Made by a program: the position numbers and the translations under genes. From NCBI GenBank assembly GCA_046729975.1, contig JBKPHS010000067.1, positions 1 to 13,118 of the forward strand: DNA of 13,118 nucleotides, in the 5' to 3' direction. The notes below the pieces were generated by a model. The model ran no database searches and was not told the origin of the DNA. It saw only the letters and a program-made list of their open reading frames with translations. This stretch comes from JBKPHS01 sp046729975. Lineage in GTDB: Bacteria; Actinomycetota; Thermoleophilia; Solirubrobacterales; Thermoleophilaceae. Of this stretch, positions 5,916-12,920 are shown in pieces (positions within the stretch are counted from its first letter, which is position 1; each line of letters starts with the position of its first letter).

Positions 5916-6242
5916 CTAGAAGCCGCGCCGCTCGCGGTCGGGCCGGGCGGCGCGGAGGGCCTCCTCGCCCCGCCGGTGCCGGTACCAAAAGCCCGCGAAC
6001 CACACGACGCCGAGACCGACGGCGACGGCCGTCGCGACGACCGCGTCGCCGAGATCGACAGCGCCGATGGCCGCGAAGAAGATGTAGAGGGCCGCGAGGC
6101 CGCCGCAGATGCTGAGCGCGGCGGCAGCCGCCGTACGCCGTGGGTCGTGCGAGTAGAAGAGGCGGTCCGTGCCCCGGCGCAGGTGCTCGCGCCGCTCGGT
6201 CGCCGACCAGCGATCGAAGTCCGGACTCGTCCCTTGCGCCAC
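5916..6242 (-). CDS. Small two-helix membrane protein of unknown function
   Basis: 108 residues. A charged N-terminus (SATERREHLRRGTDRLFYSHDPRR, within residues 13-36, cut here only by the helix start) is followed by two hydrophobic helices at about 38-60 and 66-88 joined by a short AVDLGD turn, then a basic tail (YRHRRGEEALRAARPDRERRGF in part). By the positive-inside rule both ends should face the cytoplasm. The GTG start has GGAGG at 6250-6254 seven bases upstream, a strong signal. It lies 55 bases after the stop of the E1 beta gene on the same strand and could be read through from that operon or have its own promoter. I do not recognise the family. Confidence 0.7.
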   Translation of the reverse strand: MAQGTSPDFDRWSATERREHLRRGTDRLFYSHDPRRTAAAAALSICGGLAALYIFFAAIGAVDLGDAVVATAVAVGLGVVWFAGFWYRHRRGEEALRAARPDRERRGF

Positions 6243-6297
6243 AGCGTTTCCTCCCTGAAGCTCCGCGTTGCGTCGATCTTAACCCGGGCCGGCCGGA

Positions 6298-7278
6298 TCA
6301 GCCTGCGATGGCTCCGAGGCGCTCCCGCACGCCGGCCACGATCGCATCGGTGCTTGGGATGAACTCGTCCTCGAGCGTCGGGCTGTAGGGGATCGGCGTC
6401 TCATCGGTCGTCAAGGTCCAGGTGTCGTCGAGGTCGTGCAGGGCCTCCTCGGCCACCGCGCCGAGCAGCCCCGCCGCCCAGCCGCCCGTCCGCGGGCCCT
6501 CCTCGACGGCGACCAGCCGGTTGGTCTTGCCGACCGACTCGAGCACGGTCTCGACGTCGAGCGGCCGAAGCGTGCGCAGGTCGATCACCTCGATGTCGAT
6601 GCCATCTTGGGCGAGCTGCTCGGCCGCGGCGATTGCGTCGGGCACCCCCTTCATGACGGACACGAGCGTCAGGTCGGCGCCCTCACGGACGACGGCGGCC
6701 CTGCCGAGGGGCACCGTCTCCTCCTCCGGCTCCGGGCCCTTGACCGAGTAGAGGCGCTTGTGTTCGAGGAAGATCACCGGATTGTCGTCCCGGATGGCGG
6801 ACTTCAGCAGTCCCTTCGCGTCGGCCGGCGAAGAGGGAGCGACGATCTTCAAGCCCGGGATCCCCTGGAACCAGGTGGCGTGGATCTGCGAGTGCATCGC
6901 GCCGAAGCGACCGCCGGCGCCCACGGCCGAGCGGACCACCAGCGGGACGCTCGCCTGCTCGTTCGAGATGTACCAGAACTTCGCGGCCTGGTTGACGAGG
7001 CTGTCCATCGGCAGCGCCATGAAGTCCCCGAACATGATCTCCACCACCGGCCTGAGCCCCGTGACCGCGGAGCCGAACGCCGCACCCGCGAGCGCGAGCT
7101 CCGAGATCGGTGTGTCGAAGACCCGCTCGTCGCCGAAGCGCTCGTGGAGCTCGGGCGTGGCCTTGAACACGCCTCCCGCGACCGCGACGTCCTCGCCGAA
7201 GAAGACGACGGACGGGTCGCGCTCGAGCTCCTCGGCGATCGCGTCGCGGATGGCGGCTCGAAACTCGAGCTCGCTCAC
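6298..7278 (-). CDS. Thiamine-diphosphate dehydrogenase E1 component, beta subunit
   Basis: Beta subunit of an alpha2beta2 E1 of the pyruvate/branched-chain 2-oxo acid/acetoin dehydrogenase family. It helps bind ThDP and the cofactor-activating Glu. 326 residues, the normal length. GEDVAVAGGVFKAT (28-41) and FDTPISELALAGAAFG (54-69, with Glu60 at the ThDP-activating position) are followed by FGDFMALPMDSLVNQAAK, GAGGRFGAMHSQ, a transketolase pyrimidine domain (about 4-175) and a C-terminal domain with VIDLRTLRPLDVETV and VEEGPRTGGWAAG. The GTG start overlaps the alpha-subunit stop (GTGA), giving tight coupling, with GGAG eight bases upstream. No E2 or E3 gene follows; the next gene is an unrelated membrane protein. 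Substrate is uncertain. Confidence 0.9.
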   Translation of the reverse strand: MSELEFRAAIRDAIAEELERDPSVVFFGEDVAVAGGVFKATPELHERFGDERVFDTPISELALAGAAFGSAVTGLRPVVEIMFGDFMALPMDSLVNQAAKFWYISNEQASVPLVVRSAVGAGGRFGAMHSQIHATWFQGIPGLKIVAPSSPADAKGLLKSAIRDDNPVIFLEHKRLYSVKGPEPEEETVPLGRAAVVREGADLTLVSVMKGVPDAIAAAEQLAQDGIDIEVIDLRTLRPLDVETVLESVGKTNRLVAVEEGPRTGGWAAGLLGAVAEEALHDLDDTWTLTTDETPIPYSPTLEDEFIPSTDAIVAGVRERLGAIAG

Positions 7279-8276
7279 GGCCGGTACTCCGTGCCCCGCT
7301 CGGCCTCGGGCTCCGGGAAGGGCGCGGCGAGAGCGCCCTCGATCGCTGCGTCGATGCGCGCCTTGGTCTCCTCCTCGACGGCGGCTACCTCGTCCTCTGG
7401 CACTCCCACTTCGATCAGCCGCGCGCGCGCGAGGGGCAGCGGGTCGCGGGAGAGCCAGCTCTCAACCTCGTCCTTCGGCCGGTACGTGGCGGGATCGGAC
7501 TTCGAATGCCCGTAGTGCCGGTAGGTCTGGCACTCGAGCAGTGTCGGCCCGGCGCCCGAGCGCGCGCGGGCCACGGCCTCGACGGCGGCGGCCCGAACCG
7601 CCCAGACGTCGTTGCCATCGACGACCATCGACGGCACCCCGTAGGCAGCCCCGCGCGGCGCGATCTCGCCGCCCGCCGTGACGCTCGCCATCGCGGTGAA
7701 CTCGCCGTAGAAGTTGTTCTCGCAGACGAACACGGCGGGCAGCTCGAGCACCTTCGCGAAGTTGAGGCACTCGTGGAAGTAGCCGTGGTTCGTAGCGCCG
7801 TCGCCGAAGAACGCGGCGGCCACGCGACCCTGGCGCCCCGCGCTGAGCGCGGCGCCGGTCGCGGCCGCGATGCTGCCTCCGACGATCCCGAAGCAGCCCA
7901 CGAGCCCGTGCTCGAGATCGACGACGTTCATCGAGCCGGCCCGACCGCCGCAGACACCGGTCGCCCGGCCGAGCATCTCGGCCGCGAGGGCCTCCGGGTC
8001 GGTGCCCTTCGCGAGCGCGTGGCCGTGGCCGCGGTAGGTGCCGGCCACGTAATCGTGCGGCTCGAGCGCGGAGCAGACTCCCACCGGGACCGCTTCCTGT
8101 CCCGACGACAGGTGCGTCGTGCCGTGAACGTGTCCCGCCAGGAACAGGCGATGCATCTCCTGCTCGAACAGCCGGATGAGGAGCATCCGGCCGAAGCGGT
8201 CGAGATACGCGGCCGGCAGCTCGGCCGGGTCGGCCTGAGCAGCACTCGCGGTCTCGGCTCTGGCCAAGTCGGACAC
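7275..8276 (-). CDS. Thiamine-diphosphate dehydrogenase E1 component, alpha subunit
   Basis: Catalytic partner of the adjacent beta subunit, performing ThDP-dependent decarboxylation or cleavage of a 2-oxo acid or acetoin. 333 residues from the GTG at 8276, one base after the preceding stop; longer frames would overlap that gene. Visible are GTTHLSSGQEAVPVGV (52-67), YRGHGHALAKG (81-91), a GRATGVCGGRAGSMNV segment, and the ThDP motif GDG (158-160) ... ENN (186-188). The phosphorylation-loop-like RHYGHSKSDPATYR lies near residue 260. The HLSSGQEAV/GHGHALAKG pattern recalls acetoin dehydrogenase alpha (AcoA) more than pyruvate dehydrogenase, but this is judged by eye. Middle gene of a three-gene LacI-operator-controlled operon. 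Confidence 0.9.
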   Translation of the reverse strand: MSDLARAETASAAQADPAELPAAYLDRFGRMLLIRLFEQEMHRLFLAGHVHGTTHLSSGQEAVPVGVCSALEPHDYVAGTYRGHGHALAKGTDPEALAAEMLGRATGVCGGRAGSMNVVDLEHGLVGCFGIVGGSIAAATGAALSAGRQGRVAAAFFGDGATNHGYFHECLNFAKVLELPAVFVCENNFYGEFTAMASVTAGGEIAPRGAAYGVPSMVVDGNDVWAVRAAAVEAVARARSGAGPTLLECQTYRHYGHSKSDPATYRPKDEVESWLSRDPLPLARARLIEVGVPEDEVAAVEEETKARIDAAIEGALAAPFPEPEAERGTEYRP

Positions 8277-8277
8277 T

Positions 8278-9255
8278 CTAGGCGGGCGAGCGTGCGGCCA
8301 CCATGTCGACCTCGGCATCGGCAAGGCCGTCCGAGACCGGGACATCCTCCGGCTGAAGGTCGTGGTCGGAGGCGCGCGCCTGGAGCTCGAGCAGCGCGGC
8401 GAAGTCGATGTCTCGATAGCCGTGGCCCATCAGTGCCTGCACGACCTGCTGGGCCGCAGCGGCCACCGGCATCGGGACACCGTCCTCACCGGCCGCCTCG
8501 AAGCCGAGCTCGAAGTCCTTGAACAGCAGGGCGGGCGTGAACGTGGTCGTGAAGTCGAGGTTCACGAAGGCCGGCGTCTTGTAGCGCGTGAACATCGAGC
8601 CCATCACGCTCTTGTTGAGGAACTCCAGGAAGGCGGCGCGCGAGATCCCTCCTTTCTCGGCCAGCACGGTGATCTCGGCCATCGACTGCGCGACCACGCC
8701 GAGCATCAGGTTGTGGCAGATCTTCGCGAGCCGGGCCTTGTCGCCCTCGCCGACATACGTCACTCCCGCGCCGAGCCGCTCGATGTAGGGCAGCGCCTCA
8801 CGGTAGGCGTCCTCGGGGCCCGAGGCCACAAAGGTGAGCTTGCCGGCAGCCACGACGCGCGGATTGCCGCTGACTGGAGCGGCAAGCAGGGCGACGCCCC
8901 GTGCCTCCGTCTCGGCGCGCACCTCCGCCGACGCCTCGGGCGAGACCGTCGAGGAGTCGACCACGATCCGGGGCACCGCGCCGTCGTGCGAGAGCAGCCC
9001 CCGCTCGCCCAGGACCACCTCCTTGAAGTCCGCCGGGCCGGCGACCATGGTGAAGACGATGTCGCGGTCGGCCAGGTCGGCGGGGCTGTCCACGATCGTG
9101 GCGCCGAGCTCGGCGAGCGGCTCGGCCTTCGCGCGCGTGCGGTTGTACACCGCCACGTCGCATCCGGCCTCGAGCAGGCGGCTCACCAGCGCGTATCCCA
9201 TGCGCCCTACCCCGACCCAACCGAGCCGCATGTCGTTCAGCTTCCCTTCTGGCAT
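8278..9255 (-). CDS. 3-hydroxyisobutyrate dehydrogenase family NAD(P)-dependent oxidoreductase
   Basis: Beta-hydroxyacid dehydrogenase: oxidises or reduces short 3-hydroxy acids (3-hydroxyisobutyrate, tartronate semialdehyde/glycerate, gamma-hydroxybutyrate and relatives). 325 residues. MRLGWVGVGRMGYALVSRLL (9-28) is the Rossmann GxGxxG with the family's GxMG; VVDSSTVSP and APVSGNPRVVAAGKLTFVASG are the substrate-binding segments. AKICHNLML holds the catalytic Lys and the Asn four residues on. A C-terminal helical domain follows. The ATG at 9255 has AGGAGAG (9261-9267) five bases upstream, which decides the start over the internal ATG of MRLG. First gene of the leftward operon, with a good promoter and a LacI-type operator upstream. 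Exact substrate unknown. Confidence 0.88.
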   Translation of the reverse strand: MPEGKLNDMRLGWVGVGRMGYALVSRLLEAGCDVAVYNRTRAKAEPLAELGATIVDSPADLADRDIVFTMVAGPADFKEVVLGERGLLSHDGAVPRIVVDSSTVSPEASAEVRAETEARGVALLAAPVSGNPRVVAAGKLTFVASGPEDAYREALPYIERLGAGVTYVGEGDKARLAKICHNLMLGVVAQSMAEITVLAEKGGISRAAFLEFLNKSVMGSMFTRYKTPAFVNLDFTTTFTPALLFKDFELGFEAAGEDGVPMPVAAAAQQVVQALMGHGYRDIDFAALLELQARASDHDLQPEDVPVSDGLADAEVDMVAARSPA

Positions 9256-9318
9256 GTGGTCTCTCCTCGTGATCCCCCGGGTCTCGTGAACCTGGGAGGC
9301 GTCGCCCGCGGACACCAC

Positions 9319-9332
9319 TGCAAACGATTGCA
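9319..9332. promoter_or_regulatory. LacI-family-type operator O1
   Basis: TGCAAACGATTGCA, with the central CG typical of LacI-family operators. It is the exact reverse complement of the 14 bases at 9423-9436. It starts 5 bases downstream of the leftward -10 box, so a bound repressor would cover the leftward transcription start. Confidence 0.82.
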
Positions 9333-9337
9333 AACAC

Positions 9338-9366
9338 ACGCTACCCGATGGGCGAGATACCGTCAA
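9338..9366 (-). promoter_or_regulatory. Leftward sigma-70-type promoter
   Basis: Read on the minus strand, TTGACG (9361-9366) is followed by a 17-base spacer and TAGCGT (9338-9343). Transcription should begin near 9330, inside operator O1, giving a leader of about 75 bases before the dehydrogenase ATG at 9255. Confidence 0.65.
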
Positions 9367-9415
9367 GCGCGGCATCTCCCGCCATTCGGGGCTGGCGGGC
9401 GGAGGTCTGGGAAGG

Positions 9416-9421
9416 TAGTAT
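9416..9421 (+). promoter_or_regulatory. Possible rightward -10 box
   Basis: TAGTAT lies one base upstream of operator O2, mirroring the leftward arrangement. No convincing -35 hexamer is found 16-18 bases upstream, so the call is tentative. Confidence 0.4.
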
Positions 9422-9422
9422 C

Positions 9423-9436
9423 TGCAATCGTTTGCA
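9423..9436. promoter_or_regulatory. LacI-family-type operator O2
   Basis: TGCAATCGTTTGCA, the exact reverse complement of O1. It lies between a possible -10 box and the ribosome binding site (GAGGTGA, 9446-9452) of the rightward M24 gene. The O1-O2 centre distance is 104 bases, close to ten helical turns, suitable for repression by looping. Confidence 0.82.
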
Positions 9437-9457
9437 AGCCGAGGCGAGGTGACCGGG

Positions 9458-10822
9458 ATGGGACTGCACACGTTCGGGACGATGGCCGTCGACTGGGAGG
9501 AGCGCGTGCGCTTCGATCGCCTCCGCGAGGAGCGTCTGGCGCGGATCTCGAGACTCCTCGCCGAGTCGGAGCTGGGAGCCCTGCTCTGCTTCGACATGAC
9601 CAATATCCGCTACGTCACGGCGACCCACATCGGCACCTGGGCGCAGGACAAGCTCAACCGCTTCTGCCTCCTGCCGCAGGGCGACCAGCCGATCATGTGG
9701 GACTTCGGCTCGGCCGCCCGGCACCACCAGCTCTACAACCCATGGCTCGGCGACGGCCGCTCACGGGCCGGCATCTCGACCCTGCGCGGGGCGATGTCAC
9801 CCGAGTCGGGGCGCGCGGAGAACGTGGCACAGAAGATCCGCGTCGAGCTCGAGCAGCGTGGCCTCCTCGGCGAGCCCGTCGGAGTGGATGCGGTCGAGCC
9901 GGCGGTGCTGTTCGCGCTTCAGTCGGCCGGCGTTCAGGTGGTGGACGGCCAGCAGCTCATGCAGAACGCACGCGTGATCAAGACGGAGGACGAGGTCACG
10001 CTGCTGAACACGGCGTGCATGATGGTGGACGCCGCCTACGAGGAGCTCTACCGGGCGATGAAGCCGGGCATGCGTGAGAACGAGTGCGTGGGCCTCGTCA
10101 ACAAGGTGCTCTACGACATGGGGTCGGAGTTCGTCGAGGGGGTCAACGCGATCTCCGGCGAGCGCTGTAACCCCCACCCCCACGTCTACACCGATCGTGC
10201 TCTCCGCCCCGGCGACCCGGCCTACTTCGACATCCTCCACAGCTTCATGGGCTACCGCACGTGCTACTACCGCACGTTCGCGGTGGCGAGCGCGTCGCGC
10301 GCTCTGGTGGACGCGTATAAGCGCTGCCGCTACTACCTGGACGCGGCGATCGAGCTGATCCGACCTGGCGTCACGACCGCGGAGGTCGTGGAGGTCTGGC
10401 CGCGCGCCGAGGAGTTCGGCTTCTCCGACGAGGAGGCGGCCTTCGCGCTCCAGTTCGGGCACGGCGTGGGACTCGCCATCTGGGAGAAGCCGATCTTCAG
10501 CAGGCTCGTGTCACTCGACCACCCCGAGGAGGTCCGGGAGGGAATGGTGTTCGCGCTCGAGACCTTCTGGCCGGCGAGCGACGGCTGGTCGGCGGCTCGG
10601 ATCGAGGAGCAGCTCGTCGTGACCGCCGACGGCTGCGAGGTGATCACGCGCTTCCCGGCCGAGGACCTCGTGGTTGCCGGCAAGCCGTACTACACGGTGG
10701 GCGGCGCGCTGCCGCTCGAGCGCGAACCGCAGTCGAACCTCAACACGCGCCTCGACGCGGACACCCAGGAGGCCACCCCGAGCGACGGGCGCATGCCGGC
10801 CGGCGATCCGGTGCGGCTCTGA
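9458..10822 (+). CDS. M24-fold (pita-bread) protein, creatinase/DddP-like, altered metal site
   Basis: 454 residues. The N-terminal creatinase-type domain includes GALLCFDMTNIRYVTATH and a Trp-Asp strand (PIMWDF); the C-terminal pita-bread domain begins near residue 160. Four of the five M24 metal ligands are visible: Asp258 (YFDIL), His335 (GHGVGL), Glu368 (FALET) and Glu383 (RIEEQLVVT). The second Asp, expected eleven residues after the first, is Cys269 (GYRTCYYRTF). The layout recalls Xaa-Pro peptidases, creatinases and DMSP lyase DddP, which share this fold; peptidase activity looks doubtful. The ATG at 9458 is chosen over GTG at 9449 because GAGGTGA (9446-9452) sits five bases before it. 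First gene of the rightward operon, downstream of O2, and coupled to the SDR gene 7 bases on. Confidence 0.85.
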   Translation: MGLHTFGTMAVDWEERVRFDRLREERLARISRLLAESELGALLCFDMTNIRYVTATHIGTWAQDKLNRFCLLPQGDQPIMWDFGSAARHHQLYNPWLGDGRSRAGISTLRGAMSPESGRAENVAQKIRVELEQRGLLGEPVGVDAVEPAVLFALQSAGVQVVDGQQLMQNARVIKTEDEVTLLNTACMMVDAAYEELYRAMKPGMRENECVGLVNKVLYDMGSEFVEGVNAISGERCNPHPHVYTDRALRPGDPAYFDILHSFMGYRTCYYRTFAVASASRALVDAYKRCRYYLDAAIELIRPGVTTAEVVEVWPRAEEFGFSDEEAAFALQFGHGVGLAIWEKPIFSRLVSLDHPEEVREGMVFALETFWPASDGWSAARIEEQLVVTADGCEVITRFPAEDLVVAGKPYYTVGGALPLEREPQSNLNTRLDADTQEATPSDGRMPAGDPVRL

Positions 10823-10829
10823 GTCCCAC

Positions 10830-11558
10830 TTGGCCAAGGCCTTCGTCGCCGGCGGATCGCGCGGGATAGGCGGCGCCACGAGCCGCGCGCTGGCGAAGCG
10901 CGGCGCCGACGTCGCGATCGGCTTCCACACACGCGAGCGAGAGGCCCGCGAGACCGCGGCGGCCGTAGAGGCGAGCGGACGGCGGGCGCTGCTCGTCCGG
11001 GGCGACGTGCGGGAGGGTGTCGAGGCGCTCGTGGAGGAGGCGGCCGACGGGCTCGGGGGCCTCGACGCCTTCGTCATGTGCGCCGTGGAGCCGATCGCGG
11101 TGCCGATCGGCGAGCTGACCTCCGAGGATTTCGAGCAGACCATGCGCGCGAACGCGCAGCCGTTTGTCCTCGGCAGCCTGGCGCGGCGCATGCAGAGCGG
11201 GGGCCGCATCGTCGCCGTCTCCTCGACCGGCCCTCACAAGATCCGCAACCTGCGCTACGCGCCCCTCGGCCTGGCGAAGGGCGCGGTGGAGGCGGCGATC
11301 CGCTACCTCGCCGTCTCGCTCGCCGCGAGGGGAATCACGGTCAACGCGGTGGCGCCCGGGCCCACCGAGACCGAGGCGTTCGACGAGATGGCGGCAGACC
11401 CGAATGCACTCAAGGCGCGGCTCGCGGAGCTCACGCCGATGGGCCGAATGGGCAGGCCCGCGGACGCCGCCAGGCTTATCGCCTTCCTGTGCTCGGAGGA
11501 CGCCGGCTGGGTCACCGGGCAGCTGATCTTCTCCGACGGCGGCTACTCGCTCGTATGA
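10830..11558 (+). CDS. Short-chain dehydrogenase/reductase with FabL-like YxxxxxxK site
   Basis: 242-residue NAD(P)-dependent SDR. FVAGGSRGIGGATSRAL (about 5-21) is the cofactor motif; the usual NNAG is replaced by MCAVEP. Ser131/Ser132 (VSSTG) precede Tyr143, and the Lys is at 150 (YAPLGLAK), i.e. YxxxxxxK rather than YxxxK. That spacing, and the RYLAVSLAARGITVNAVAPG and GQLIFSDGGYSLV segments, resemble enoyl-ACP reductase FabL more than a classical alcohol/ketone SDR. In this catabolic setting the substrate may not be an acyl-ACP. The start is TTG with no clear Shine-Dalgarno, 7 bases after the M24 stop, so translation is probably coupled; its stop overlaps the next start (ATGA). Confidence 0.85.
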   Translation: MAKAFVAGGSRGIGGATSRALAKRGADVAIGFHTREREARETAAAVEASGRRALLVRGDVREGVEALVEEAADGLGGLDAFVMCAVEPIAVPIGELTSEDFEQTMRANAQPFVLGSLARRMQSGGRIVAVSSTGPHKIRNLRYAPLGLAKGAVEAAIRYLAVSLAARGITVNAVAPGPTETEAFDEMAADPNALKARLAELTPMGRMGRPADAARLIAFLCSEDAGWVTGQLIFSDGGYSLV

Positions 11559-12682
11559 GCCGCTACCCCCGCTTCAGCGACGGCGAGATGGAACGGCGCC
11601 GCGTCTCGCTGGCGGAGGAGATGGCCGCCGGGGGCGTCCAGCACGCGATTCTGTACGGCGCGAACCGCGCCGGCCCAGCGATCGGCTGGCTCACGCGCTG
11701 GCCGGTCACGCGAGAGGCCCTCTGCGTGTTCACGCCGGGCGAGCGCGACCTGCTGCTCGTGAACTTCTACAACCACGTGCCGAACGCCGAGCGGATCGCC
11801 ACCGAGGCGGAGGTACGCTGGGCGGGCCCGAAGCCGATGGTCGCGGCGATCGAGGAGCTGCGGCGCCGCGGGGCGGGCGGCGGACGCGTCGGCGTGATCG
11901 GGCCGCTCGGCTACCGGCCGCACGCCGCGCTCGCTGAGCTGGCCGAGGTCGTGCCCATGGACGACGCCTACACGCGCCTGCGGCTCGTGAAGTCGGACGA
12001 GGAGCTCGACTGGCTGCGCATCGGCGTGGAGATGACCGACGCGGGCCTGCGCGCGCTGCGCGGGCAGGCTGGGCCCGGCGTCGACGAGCGCGAGCTCGGC
12101 AACATCGTCGAGCGGGCGTACGTCGGCCGGGGCGGCACTACCCACATCCACTACTTCGGCATCGCGCCTGGGCAGAGCGTGCCGGCGCAGTGGCCGTCGT
12201 CCCGCGTGCTCCAGCCGGGCGACGTGCTCAGCTGCGAGATCAGCGCCTCGTACTGGGACTACACGGGCCAGCTGCTGCGTACGTTCGCGGTTGCGGCCGA
12301 TCCGCCGCCGCTCCACCGCGAGCTGCACGAGGTGGCCGACGCCGCCTTCGACGCGCTTTTCGAGCGCCTGCGGCCGGGCTCCACCGCCACCGAGCTGGTG
12401 GACGCGTCCGGCGTGATCGAGGACGCCGGCTTCACGACCCGCGACGACCTCGTGCACGGGTTCGTCGGCGGCTACCTGCCCCCGGTGCTCGGCTCGAGGA
12501 GCCGGGCGCTGGAGGAGGTGCCCGAGTTCACGTTCAAGCCCGGCATGACCGTCGTCATCCAGCCGAATGTCGTGACGACCGACGAGAGCGCGGGCGTCCA
12601 GACGGGAGAGCTCGTGGTCGTCACGGAGGGAGGGGCCGAGCGTCTACACGGGTTTGAGCGCGGGCTCCTGCGGGTGGGTTAG
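11555..12682 (+). CDS. Second M24-fold protein with degenerate metal site
   Basis: 375 residues. Residues about 1-145 form the creatinase-type N-terminal domain (ends TRLRLVKSDEELDWLRIGVEMTD in part, the usual linker into the pita-bread domain). In the C-terminal domain the expected ligands are mostly replaced: Glu228 (SCEIS) for the first Asp, Gln239 (YTGQLLRTF) for the second, His301 (VHGFVGG) kept, Gln336 (VVIQPN) for the first Glu, and Gly351/Glu352 (TGELVVVT) at the second. The fold signatures are otherwise intact, including GDVLSCEISASYW and RTFAV, so this is not decay. A metal-independent enzyme in the manner of creatinase is plausible. The ATG overlaps the SDR stop. Last gene of the rightward operon. 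Confidence 0.83.
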   Translation: MSRYPRFSDGEMERRRVSLAEEMAAGGVQHAILYGANRAGPAIGWLTRWPVTREALCVFTPGERDLLLVNFYNHVPNAERIATEAEVRWAGPKPMVAAIEELRRRGAGGGRVGVIGPLGYRPHAALAELAEVVPMDDAYTRLRLVKSDEELDWLRIGVEMTDAGLRALRGQAGPGVDERELGNIVERAYVGRGGTTHIHYFGIAPGQSVPAQWPSSRVLQPGDVLSCEISASYWDYTGQLLRTFAVAADPPPLHRELHEVADAAFDALFERLRPGSTATELVDASGVIEDAGFTTRDDLVHGFVGGYLPPVLGSRSRALEEVPEFTFKPGMTVVIQPNVVTTDESAGVQTGELVVVTEGGAERLHGFERGLLRVG

Positions 12683-12880
12683 CCGGAGCGGGCGCGGCGC
12701 GTCTCACGCGGCAAGGCCAACCGCCACGCCGACCGGAAGCCACCGGATGCGCGAGCGGATGTCCTCCCGGCGCATTTCGCGCACCGGCGGACTAGCCCTG
12801 ACTACCGCGTTCACGCGAAGGCAGCAGCAGACCAAGCGCCCGATGTCGAGAAGCTGTGACGGGCTCCGCTCACCAGGTAA

Positions 12881-12901
12881 GGGCCGCGACAGACACGGCC
12901 C
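12881..12901 (+). promoter_or_regulatory. Stem-loop in the leader of the VOC gene
   Basis: GGGCCG (12881-12886) and CGGCCC (12896-12901) form a perfect 6-base GC stem around a 9-base loop, ending 8 bases before the ribosome binding site. It could affect translation or mark an upstream transcript end; it may also be chance in GC-rich DNA. Confidence 0.3.
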
Positions 12902-12909
12902 ACGACGCC

Positions 12910-12915
12910 AGGAGG
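12910..12915 (+). promoter_or_regulatory. Ribosome binding site of the VOC gene
   Basis: Perfect AGGAGG, five bases before the ATG at 12921. It fixes the start of a frame that is otherwise open upstream. Confidence 0.8.
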
Positions 12916-12920
12916 ACAAC

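Larger units (their letters stand above)
12683..12920. other. Intergenic region between the rightward operon and the VOC gene
   Basis: 238 bases. The VOC reading frame stays open upstream through an ATG at 12747, but codon use and the strong ribosome binding site at 12910 argue that this part is untranslated. An antisense frame across it has no start signals or homology I can see. A stem-loop is present at 12881-12901. I find no clear terminator or -35/-10 pair. Confidence 0.5.

Noticed and set aside
5755..6003. Minus-strand frame of 82 codons covering repeat copy 2 and the end of the small membrane-protein gene
   Set aside because: Its second half is just a translation of the hairpin repeat, its start lies inside another gene in a different frame, and it has no start signal.
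6298..8276. Complete pyruvate dehydrogenase complex operon
   Set aside because: Only E1 alpha and beta are present; no lipoyl transferase (E2) or dihydrolipoyl dehydrogenase (E3) lies in the window, so a full complex cannot be claimed.
8277..8345. N-terminal extension of the E1 alpha subunit
   Set aside because: It would overlap the end of the dehydrogenase gene and its Arg/Pro-rich sequence is unlike the family; the GTG at 8276 follows that stop by one base.
9256..9603. Long N-terminal extension of the dehydrogenase
   Set aside because: It runs across both operators and into the divergent gene; the ATG at 9255 has a good ribosome binding site and the Rossmann fold begins right after it.
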